64,000 bases of DNA, taken from the NCBI GenBank assembly GCA_001464735.1, contig LNDU01000027.1, positions 142,212-206,211 of the forward strand, read 5' to 3'. The DNA is from Nitrospira sp. Ga0074138 (GTDB lineage Bacteria; Nitrospirota; Nitrospiria; Nitrospirales; Nitrospiraceae). A model generated the notes under the pieces. The model was not told the origin of the DNA. It was given only the letters and a program-made list of their open reading frames with translations, and made no database searches. Positions 24,160-31,493 of the stretch are shown here, piece by piece. Position numbers and translations under genes: made by a program. Every line of letters begins with the position of its first letter. Position 1 is the stretch's first letter.

Positions 24160-25299
24160 ATGTTCATACGGTGTTTTTCTCTAGTCAGTGTCCTGGTCCT
24201 GACCGGTGGTTTATTGACACCCTCCGGCGCCGATGCGGTGAGGATCAAGGATATTGGCGTGATTGAAGGAGTCCGCGAAAACCAGTTGCTTGGGTACGGT
24301 TTGGTGGTTGGTCTGGACAGTACCGGCGACCGAGTCATCGGCGGACAGTTCACGATTCAGGCAATGATGTCCATGTTGAACAAAATGGGTGTCAACCTGG
24401 TGATCGATCCCATCCAGTTACTGACGAGAAACATCGCCTCGGTGATGGTGACTGCCAAGCTTCCTCCATTCTCAAAGCCAGGAATGACGCTGGACGCCGT
24501 GGTGTCGTCGATGGCGAACGCCAAAAGCCTGCAAGGCGGGACGCTTTTGCTCACGCCGTTAAAAGCAGCCAATCAGCAAGTATTTGCCGTCGCGCAGGGA
24601 CCAGTCTCAATCGGTGGTTTTCTCGGCGGGACGGGAGGGGCTGGCGGCGCAACGGTGACGAAGAATCATCAGGCGGCCGGTGTGGTTCCCGGTGGAGCCA
24701 TTATCGAGAAGGAGCTCCCTGTCGACATTGACTCATGGGCAACCGTTTCTGTGCTTCTCCGGCAACCCGACTTTACGACTGCCATCAGGACTGCCGAGGC
24801 CATCGAGAGTGCCTTTGGGAAAGGCAGTGCATCGGCTACGAATGCCGGATCTGTGAAGGCGACGATCCCTCAGGTGTTTCAGGGGCGCGTTGTCGAATAT
24901 ATTGCATCGATCGAAGGGCTCGATGTGACCGTCGATTCTGTCGCCAAAGTCGTCGTCAATGAACGGACCGGCACAGTGGTGCTGGGAGAGCATGTACGGA
25001 TTTCCACATGCGCGATTTCTCATGGTAATCTCACAATCTCAGTCAAAAATACGTTAAATGTGTCGCAGCCGCCGGCGCCGCTCATTGGTTCGTCCGCAGG
25101 ACAGACGACCGTGACACCGGATGTGCAGACAGAGATCAAGGAGCAGGAATCGAGGCTCCTGGTGGTGGATGAGACGGTAACATTGGGGGAGGTCGTACGG
25201 GCTCTCAATGCAGTAGGAGTGACGCCGCGTGACCTTGTCGCAATACTCTCGGCTCTGAGGTCGGCAGGAGCGCTGCAAGCGAACCTTGAAATCATTTAG
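24160..25299 (+). CDS. flgI: Flagellar P-ring protein FlgI
   Basis: FlgI assembles the P ring around the rod in the peptidoglycan layer. The 379-residue product has a signal peptide (CFSLVSVLVLTGGLLTPSGA), the family start VRIKDIGVIEGVRENQLLGY, and signatures such as VGLDSTGDRV, NIASVMVTAKLPPFSKPGM and VVNERTGTVVLGEHVRIS. It ends with GVTPRDLVAILSALRSAGAL. ATG 24160 is taken; an in-frame ATG 24136 overlaps the preceding gene. Confidence 0.97.
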   Translation: MFIRCFSLVSVLVLTGGLLTPSGADAVRIKDIGVIEGVRENQLLGYGLVVGLDSTGDRVIGGQFTIQAMMSMLNKMGVNLVIDPIQLLTRNIASVMVTAKLPPFSKPGMTLDAVVSSMANAKSLQGGTLLLTPLKAANQQVFAVAQGPVSIGGFLGGTGGAGGATVTKNHQAAGVVPGGAIIEKELPVDIDSWATVSVLLRQPDFTTAIRTAEAIESAFGKGSASATNAGSVKATIPQVFQGRVVEYIASIEGLDVTVDSVAKVVVNERTGTVVLGEHVRISTCAISHGNLTISVKNTLNVSQPPAPLIGSSAGQTTVTPDVQTEIKEQESRLLVVDETVTLGEVVRALNAVGVTPRDLVAILSALRSAGALQANLEII

Positions 25300-25316
25300 A
25301 TGGACGAGTGATATAT

Positions 25317-25706
25317 ATGAACACTCTAGAACAATACGGAATCCATTCAAGGCTCTCTTCACCAGCATACGTGGATCCTGGATTGACCGGACGTGCTAGC
25401 CATCTTGTGCCTCAGATGAATGCCTCAGCATCGCAGGATCCTGCCGCGGCACGTCAACAAATGGTCCAAGCTGGGCGGCAGTTCGAGGCGTATTTTGTCT
25501 CGTATTTACTGAAGGTTATGAGAGAAACGGTTCCTGAGGGAAGCATCACCAACAAGCAAGGGGCGTATTTTTACTCATTTTATGACGAGGAAATTGGGAA
25601 ACGAGCGGCCGAGTCTGGGGGGATAGGCATTGCCAAGATGGTTCAGGAGAATGCGCAACAATATTTTTCATCATCTCCCCCGGAACGCTCAAGTTCTGCT
25701 GGGTAG
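25317..25706 (+). CDS. flgJ: FlgJ-type rod-binding protein (no muramidase domain)
   Basis: The 129-residue product corresponds to the N-terminal rod-cap domain of FlgJ, with AARQQMVQAGRQFEAYFVSY, LLKVMRETVPEG and YFYSFYDEEIGKR. The peptidoglycan-hydrolysing domain of enteric FlgJ is absent, as in many non-enteric bacteria; another lytic enzyme must open the wall. ATG 25317 is chosen over GTG 25308. Its last codons contain the sigma-28-like promoter of flgM. Confidence 0.88.
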   Translation: MNTLEQYGIHSRLSSPAYVDPGLTGRASHLVPQMNASASQDPAAARQQMVQAGRQFEAYFVSYLLKVMRETVPEGSITNKQGAYFYSFYDEEIGKRAAESGGIGIAKMVQENAQQYFSSSPPERSSSAG

Positions 25707-25716
25707 AAACCGATAA
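25689..25716 (+). promoter_or_regulatory. Sigma-28-type promoter of flgM
   Basis: TCAAGTTC-N12-ACCGATAA closely matches the FliA consensus (TAAAGTTT, then GCCGATAA) and shares its spacing with four other sites in the window. It overlaps the flgJ end and lies about 80 bases before flgM, so flgM and probably flgN-flgK-flgL can be transcribed by FliA. Confidence 0.65.
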
Positions 25717-25793
25717 GAAGCTCGACCGGGGTAAAGTCCATCATTCTCTCAGCCTGGTCGCTGGGAGAAGAGCGCCGGGGAAGGAGCGGCAAC

Positions 25794-26099
25794 ATGCAGA
25801 TTTCAGGTCATGGAAAGGCGGATCATCTTGCCAAGCTGTTACTTGGGGTTCAGGACACCGCGGAGACAGGTAGTCGGCAAGCGGCTGCCCGCACCCAGGT
25901 GGGTAAAGATGAGGTTCAGATTTCGGCCCAAGCGAAGGAACTTCAACGGATTCGGGAGCTGGCCAATCAGCCTGACCCTGGGCGGGCTGAACAGGTGGAG
26001 CGCATCAGGCGCGCCCTTGACAGCGGCACGTACGATGTCAGTGGCCGCGCGGTTGGCGATGCCATCGTGAAGCAGGTTCTGACCGACTCCATACTATAG
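25794..26099 (+). CDS. flgM: Anti-sigma-28 factor FlgM
   Basis: FlgM binds and inhibits FliA until it is exported through the finished hook. The 101-residue product is short and hydrophilic, with a flexible N-terminal half and the C-terminal sigma-binding segment (VERIRRALDSGTYDVSGRAV, then AIVKQVLTDSIL) typical of the family. GAAGGAG lies upstream. It sits between flgJ and flgN, the usual place. Confidence 0.93.
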   Translation: MQISGHGKADHLAKLLLGVQDTAETGSRQAAARTQVGKDEVQISAQAKELQRIRELANQPDPGRAEQVERIRRALDSGTYDVSGRAVGDAIVKQVLTDSIL

Positions 26100-26231
26100 G
26101 ATCTGTTTTTTCAGGCTCCTGAATATTCACTCGCCGTGGTCCCTTTTGTCCTCATCCCTCCAAGGAAAGAGGGGAAGAAGAGGGGATGGATGGCGGAATG
26201 CAGTGCATGCGTACAGTCAGAAGGAGTCTGT

Positions 26232-26741
26232 ATGTCCACGTTTCTGCCAGCGATCACTCAGCTGTGCCGCCTGTTGCGCCAAGAAGAGGCCACGTGCCAT
26301 CAGCTGCTTGAGACGGTCCACACCGAACGTGCCGCCATTCGAACGCTTGCTATTAAGGAGTTCCATTCCATCAATTGCCGTCGGTTGTCGATTCTAGAAT
26401 CGTTGCAGTCTCTTGCTGCCGAACGACAGCACCTGGTTCAAGAATTGGTGGGGCACTACGGCCTGCGGCCGGGAACAGCATCGATTCAGGAACTGATTGA
26501 CCATATCCAAGACCCGTCTTCAGACGACTTACGAGCCGTCTATCGAAGTTATGTGACGGTGGCCAAGACCGTCCGTGACGAGATCGGGCAGAACGTGGTG
26601 CTCATCGAGGGGATTCGCGGCGTCGTTGATCAAGCGCTGTCGACCGGTACCCCCGTTTCCCCGGTCAAGGATCTGTATGCTGCCGATGGACAATCGATCG
26701 TCACGGGCCGTGTCAACGTACTCATTCATCAGCAGGGTTAA
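26232..26741 (+). CDS. flgN: FlgN-type export chaperone
   Basis: FlgN is the cytoplasmic chaperone for the hook-filament junction proteins FlgK and FlgL. The 169-residue product is all-helical and Gln/Glu/Leu-rich (LCRLLRQEEATCHQLLETVH, then RRLSILESLQSLAAERQHLV), matching the FlgN pattern. ATG 26232 is used, with AAGGAG eight bases upstream. It ends two bases before flgK, which supports the assignment more than the divergent sequence does. Confidence 0.85.
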   Translation: MSTFLPAITQLCRLLRQEEATCHQLLETVHTERAAIRTLAIKEFHSINCRRLSILESLQSLAAERQHLVQELVGHYGLRPGTASIQELIDHIQDPSSDDLRAVYRSYVTVAKTVRDEIGQNVVLIEGIRGVVDQALSTGTPVSPVKDLYAADGQSIVTGRVNVLIHQQG

Positions 26742-26743
26742 GC

Positions 26744-28771
26744 ATGATCGGCCTTACGTCTCTCTTTGACATCGCGAGAAGCGCACTCACGACCTCCCAA
26801 CAAGCCCTCGCCGTCACCGGCCATAACGTTGCCAATGTGAATACACCGGGATATTCCAGGCAGGAAGCCGTACTCTCAGAACGTGCGCCGCTGAGCGGAC
26901 GGCCCGGCATGGTGGGGACCGGCGTGCAGGCCACGTCTATCAGGCGGTATACGGACCAATTCATCAACCGGCAGCTGACCACGGTGCAGCAGAATCTTGG
27001 ACGCCTGTCGGTGTCGCGGGAGGAGTTGTTCCGGCTGCAAAACTTGTTCGGGGACAGCAACAATCAAGGCATTGCCGCACGAATGAACGATTTCTTCCGC
27101 GGGTTGCAAGACGTGTCTACCAATCCGGGCGGGCTGGCGGCTCGTACTGTTCTGTTGGCAAACGCCAGACAGTTGGCGTCGAGTGTGAATCAGGTTTCTT
27201 CGGATCTCGTAGCGGCGAGACAATCACTGAACTTTCAGGTCCAGCAGACGGTGACGGAAATCAACAGCCTGTCAAAGCAAATCGCCGAGCTGAATAACCA
27301 GATTGTCGCGGCCGAGGTGACGGGCCAGAGCGCCAATGATCTCCGGGATCAACGTGAGCTTGCACTGAATGAGTTGGCAACACGCATCGATATCACAACC
27401 GTGGAGTCCGGCACCGGCGCGCTCACGGTCTTTGCAGCACGAGGACAGGTTCTCGTGGAGGGGGCCACAGTCCGACAATTGGATGTCATCGAAGATCCGG
27501 ACAACAACGGGCTTTTTACGATCGGGTATTCGACCGGCGGCACGCGTCCCTTAAGCATCGACGGATTGATCTCCAACGGCCGTTTACGCAGCCTTCTGGA
27601 TGTCCGTGACACCACAGTTCGAGATCTGGAAGTCTCCTTCGACCGGCTGTCAGCGACGTTGACTAACGCCGTCAATGGGATTCATCGACAGGGGTATGGA
27701 CTCGACGGATCGACCGGCCTCGACTTTTTTGGTCCTCCGGCGGTGTCCACGCGAGCCATGAATGCCAATCAAGGATCCGCTGGGATCAACAGCAGTGCGA
27801 TTACCGCGAACAGTTTGCTCACATTTCATGATTACGAGATCCGTTTCTCTTCGGGGTCCGCCTATTCCATCGTGGATGCGACAACCGGTGCCACTATTAG
27901 AGGCAACTATACCGGCACGGCGATCATGGCGCCTTCCGCGGACAATCCGGTATCTATCGTGACAGGTACGAACGATACACTCACAGTCACCGTCGATGGT
28001 GTGACGTCCGGCACGATTACTCTGGCAGGCGCTGCGAGTCCGGGCTTCTCGTACACCTCCGGGACGGCCCTTGCGCAAGAAGTACAGAACAAGATCAATG
28101 CGGACGCTACGCTACAGGCGGCCGGAAAAACTGTGGCGGTGACGTATGACACTACGACTAACCGTCTGGTCATGACGTCGAATGATACGACAACCTCATC
28201 CGCCGTCAATGTGACCGGTGGGACGGCTCGAATGTCGCTAGGATTGATTGCCGGCACCAGTACCGCGGCTTCCGGCACCTATACAAGCCCGGCGACGCTG
28301 ACCTTCGACGGTCTCAGTGTGACGTTAACCGGCGCAGCGGCAGCCGGAGACGTATTCGAAGTCGATTCGTACAGTCACGCTGCTCGCGATCTGGCGGTCA
28401 CACTCACGAATCCGTCATCTGTCGCGGCCTCTTCCACACGAACCGGTGTTCCCGGTAACAATACCAATATTCTCTCGCTGGTCGCACTTCAGCAGCGACA
28501 ATTCGCAAGCCTGGAGAACGGTACCTTGAACAACGCGTATCGGACCGTTGCGGCGGAGCTCGGCGTTGCAGCGCAGACGGCCAATCGTGAAAAGGAGGCG
28601 AAAGAGATTCTAAAGGACCAGATTGAGACATTACGCGCGCAGGTATCCGGTGTCTCTATGGATGAGGAGCTGGTGAATCTCATTAAGTTCCAACGGGGGT
28701 TCGAAGCCGCTTCGCGGCTGGTACGTATCACCGATGAAATGTTCCAAACGCTGTTGTCGATCAAACCTTAG
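26744..28771 (+). CDS. flgK: Flagellar hook-associated protein 1 (FlgK)
   Basis: FlgK is the first hook-filament junction protein. The 675-residue product begins with the rod/hook-type motif (ALAVTGHNVANVNTPGYSRQ) and ends with the matching helix (VNLIKFQRGFEAASRLVRIT). It is longer than typical (~550). The extra part (about residues 355-545) holds a Flagellin_IN-like module (about 402-503, starting NPVSIVTGTNDTLTVTVDG) and short modules (DYEIRFSSGSAYSIVDATTG; SPATLTFDGLSVTLTG) that recur in the next gene, flgL. Confidence 0.95.
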   Translation: MIGLTSLFDIARSALTTSQQALAVTGHNVANVNTPGYSRQEAVLSERAPLSGRPGMVGTGVQATSIRRYTDQFINRQLTTVQQNLGRLSVSREELFRLQNLFGDSNNQGIAARMNDFFRGLQDVSTNPGGLAARTVLLANARQLASSVNQVSSDLVAARQSLNFQVQQTVTEINSLSKQIAELNNQIVAAEVTGQSANDLRDQRELALNELATRIDITTVESGTGALTVFAARGQVLVEGATVRQLDVIEDPDNNGLFTIGYSTGGTRPLSIDGLISNGRLRSLLDVRDTTVRDLEVSFDRLSATLTNAVNGIHRQGYGLDGSTGLDFFGPPAVSTRAMNANQGSAGINSSAITANSLLTFHDYEIRFSSGSAYSIVDATTGATIRGNYTGTAIMAPSADNPVSIVTGTNDTLTVTVDGVTSGTITLAGAASPGFSYTSGTALAQEVQNKINADATLQAAGKTVAVTYDTTTNRLVMTSNDTTTSSAVNVTGGTARMSLGLIAGTSTAASGTYTSPATLTFDGLSVTLTGAAAAGDVFEVDSYSHAARDLAVTLTNPSSVAASSTRTGVPGNNTNILSLVALQQRQFASLENGTLNNAYRTVAAELGVAAQTANREKEAKEILKDQIETLRAQVSGVSMDEELVNLIKFQRGFEAASRLVRITDEMFQTLLSIKP

Positions 28772-28783
28772 CACGAGGTTTCT

Positions 28784-30547
28784 ATGCGGGTGACGGAGCT
28801 GCAAACCTTCGGCGTGCTCACGAATAACCTGGCCCGGGCGCGCGCGCGGGCTCTTGAATTCCAGCAGCAAGTGTCTACCGGCAAGTTGGTGCGTCAGCCG
28901 TCCGATGATCCCAGCGCGTTCAATCACATTGCATTGGATAAAGCCTCGCTTGCTGCGATTGAGCAACGGAAGCGCAATATTGTGTTCGGGCAGACAAGAC
29001 TGGATCTTTCGGATAAGGCATTGAGCAATGCAATGAGCTCGCTGTCCCGTGTGCAACAGCTTGCTGTCCAGTTTCGTAACGATACGAACAGCGCTGCGGA
29101 TCGGGTGATCGGGGCTAAGGAAGTACGACAATTGTTCGCGCAGCTTCAACAAACGGCCAATACAGAGCTGAACAATCAGCCGATCTTCACCGGCACGAGC
29201 ACGCATGGACGGGCCACAGGACTTGCGATCACGACGCCCATGACTCTGATAAACGGCAGCAATGATACGCTCATCGTGACAGTCGATGGGACTACATCAG
29301 GCACCATCGATCTAACAGCCGGGACAGAATCGTTGACTGGCGCTCAACTCGCGGCACGCGTGCAAAGCCGTATCAATGCCGATACGACTCTGATCAATGC
29401 TCAAAAGAGTGTAACGGTCACGTTTGAAGGAGATCGTTTAGTCATCGCATCCGACATGAGCGGTTCGCAGTCCACGGTGCGTGTTACAGGAGGTTTGTCC
29501 CGCGCTGCGCTCGGATTCGCAGGCGGCAGTGAGACGACCGGCGGCGCGCCGTTTGCGCTTACTGCGACAGTGGCCTCGGCTGTCGGAAACACCGGAGGAG
29601 TTCTAGCCGGACAGGGTAGGGTAGCCGACGACAATGCCGCCCCTTTGGACGACTATGTGATCCGGTTTACTTCCCCCACCACCTACGATGTGCTCAACGT
29701 GACGGCTCTCGTCACGACGTCCCGTGGGGCATCCAACACCGGCGGCGTGGCGGTACGGGACGCCGGTATGGTGAACGCGGCACAGCTCACGCTGCACAAC
29801 TATCAAATCCAGTTTACATCACCGACGCAGTACTCGGTGGTGGATCAGACCACCAGCACGACTCTGTCGTCCGGTAATACCTACGTGTCGGGTGAAGCTA
29901 TTTCGTTCGCCGGCTTGCGCGTTGTGTTGGCAACCGGTCAACAGGGAGGGCCACAAACCGGGGATACCTTCTCCGTCAGTTTGTCGCCCAAGAATGTGCT
30001 CACCAGCCAGACGTATGTGTCTGGAAGCGAGATCAGCTTCGACGGCATTCGGATGACATTGACCAACGGCACCGGCGCGCCGGCGACCGGCGATCTGTTT
30101 TCCGTCGTCTCGGGTCTACAGTACCAAGGAGACGCGGGAGTTCATGCCATCGAAGTTGGAACAGACCAGACTGTGCCGACCAACGTTGCCGGAAATCGAG
30201 CCTTTATCGCCGGTGGAATCGATCTCTTTGCAGAGGTCAAGCAACTGATCTCCGCACTGCGTGGAAATGATCGACTAGGCATCAGCGCTGCTCTGGGGCA
30301 GCTGAATCAGGGGGTGTCTCAGGTTGCCGCCATTCAGGGAGAAGTAGGCGCGACATCGAATCGCCTGACTACGAGCGCGGCGCAGCTTGAAGAGGCGAAA
30401 AGCTTTTTTATCACGACGCTCTCGGAAACTGAAGACGTCGATCTGGCCAAAGCGATCTCCGATTTGACCTTGCAGCAATATGCGATCGAAGCGGCCAGCA
30501 GGACATTGACCAAGGTGTTTGAAAACTCGTTGTTAAATTATCTATGA
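28784..30547 (+). CDS. flgL: Flagellar hook-associated protein 3 (FlgL), enlarged
   Basis: FlgL is the second junction protein, flagellin-like at both ends. The N-terminal (MRVTELQTFGVLTNNLARAR, ... GKLVRQPSDDPSAF) and C-terminal helices (DLTLQQYAIEAASRTL) are standard, but at 587 residues it is nearly twice the usual size. The insert contains a Flagellin_IN-like module (about residues 152-247) and two copies of a 'DYVIRFTSPTTYDV' motif (289-306; 339-356). It also has two copies of 'TYVSGxxISFxGxRxxL...TGDxFSV' (366-398; 410-442). The same modules occur in FlgK. Confidence 0.93.
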   Translation: MRVTELQTFGVLTNNLARARARALEFQQQVSTGKLVRQPSDDPSAFNHIALDKASLAAIEQRKRNIVFGQTRLDLSDKALSNAMSSLSRVQQLAVQFRNDTNSAADRVIGAKEVRQLFAQLQQTANTELNNQPIFTGTSTHGRATGLAITTPMTLINGSNDTLIVTVDGTTSGTIDLTAGTESLTGAQLAARVQSRINADTTLINAQKSVTVTFEGDRLVIASDMSGSQSTVRVTGGLSRAALGFAGGSETTGGAPFALTATVASAVGNTGGVLAGQGRVADDNAAPLDDYVIRFTSPTTYDVLNVTALVTTSRGASNTGGVAVRDAGMVNAAQLTLHNYQIQFTSPTQYSVVDQTTSTTLSSGNTYVSGEAISFAGLRVVLATGQQGGPQTGDTFSVSLSPKNVLTSQTYVSGSEISFDGIRMTLTNGTGAPATGDLFSVVSGLQYQGDAGVHAIEVGTDQTVPTNVAGNRAFIAGGIDLFAEVKQLISALRGNDRLGISAALGQLNQGVSQVAAIQGEVGATSNRLTTSAAQLEEAKSFFITTLSETEDVDLAKAISDLTLQQYAIEAASRTLTKVFENSLLNYL

Positions 30548-30621
30548 GAACGGGCGTGGTATCGGGTGTGCGCGGCACTCTTCTGGTTGTTCCAATCGGT
30601 GGGCTCGGCCCGGTTGCGGCT

Positions 30622-30649
30622 TAAAGTTTCTGCCCGAGACGTCCGACAA
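30622..30649 (+). promoter_or_regulatory. Sigma-28-type promoter of csrA-fliW
   Basis: TAAAGTTT (a perfect -35) is followed after 12 bases by TCCGACAA. The spacing equals that of the other FliA-like sites here. It lies 38 bases before csrA, so csrA-fliW probably have their own late promoter in addition to readthrough from flgL. Confidence 0.6.
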
Positions 30650-30686
30650 GGGTTGAGACTCATACCTCTTGCCAAGGAAGACCGGT

Positions 30687-30932
30687 ATGCTAGTACTCAG
30701 CCGTCGATGTGGAGAAAGTGTCACGATCGGTCCGGACATCCGGGTGGTCGTGCTTGGGTTGAAAAGCGGTCAAGTCCGCCTGGGAATCGAAGCGCCGCCG
30801 GCGGTTGCGGTTCATCGGGAAGAGGTCTATACGAGAATTCAAGAGGAGAACCGGTTGGCCGCGAAGACCCACGCGGTTCCCATAGAGGCCTTGCGCCGCT
30901 TGATCCCTGCAAAATCTCGAATTGCCTCGTGA
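30687..30932 (+). CDS. csrA: Translational regulator CsrA
   Basis: CsrA binds GGA motifs near ribosome sites and, in flagellated bacteria with FliW, represses flagellin translation. The 81-residue product begins [15 protein letters not shown] and has the five-strand fold ([18 protein letters not shown], then [14 protein letters not shown]). ATG 30687 is chosen with AAGGAAG upstream; an ATG 18 bases earlier is unlikely. A C-terminal tail beyond the core matches the longer FliW-responsive forms. It is directly followed by fliW. Confidence 0.96.
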   Translation: MLVLSRRCGESVTIGPDIRVVVLGLKSGQVRLGIEAPPAVAVHREEVYTRIQEENRLAAKTHAVPIEALRRLIPAKSRIAS

Positions 30933-30939
30933 GGGTACA

Positions 30940-31425
30940 ATGGTGAAGAGTCTATCGACTCGGTTTGGATCATTCGAAGTTCGTGACGAAAGCATCTTGA
31001 CGTTTCCTTCGGGGCTCGTTGGTTTTCCCGAGCAGCAGCGATATGTCATTCTGGATCATGACACCGAGGCTCCCTTCAAGTGGCTGCAATCCGTTGAAGA
31101 GCCGTCTCTGGCATTTGTCATCCTGGATCCAGCGCTATTTCATCCGGACTATAATATCGATGTACCGGCCGATGCTTTGGCGGAAGTCAGAGCTGGGGAA
31201 AGAGACGACCTGGCGCTGGTTGTGATCTTGACCATTCCATCGGATGATCCTGGTCGGATCACCGCCAATTTGCGAGGACCGCTGATCATCAGCTACCAGA
31301 CCAAACTGGGCAAGCAAGTGGTTCTTTCTGAGGGTTTTCCTACCAGACACCCGTTGTTTCCCGTCTCTGGACCTCCATCGCCAGAGACTGCGCAGGTCTC
31401 TCACTCCGTAGAATGTCAAGTCTAG
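30940..31425 (+). CDS. fliW: Flagellar assembly factor FliW
   Basis: FliW binds flagellin and CsrA in a partner-switch: when flagellin is exported, FliW is freed to inhibit CsrA and restore flagellin translation. The 161-residue product shows the family pattern (TRFGSFEVRDESILTFPSGL, VGFPEQQRYVILDHD, PFKWLQSVEEPSLAFVILDP). ATG 30940 lies seven bases after the csrA stop with GAGGG upstream. The fliC leader starting near 46810 contains GGA-type motifs (for example AAGGAGGAAGG before the start) that could be the CsrA target. Confidence 0.95.
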   Translation: MVKSLSTRFGSFEVRDESILTFPSGLVGFPEQQRYVILDHDTEAPFKWLQSVEEPSLAFVILDPALFHPDYNIDVPADALAEVRAGERDDLALVVILTIPSDDPGRITANLRGPLIISYQTKLGKQVVLSEGFPTRHPLFPVSGPPSPETAQVSHSVECQV

Positions 31426-31493
31426 CTCATATATGTTTCGACTGATCTGGTGCTCCGGTGGTTTGCTGACATCCTGACATCGGCTGTCCGACC

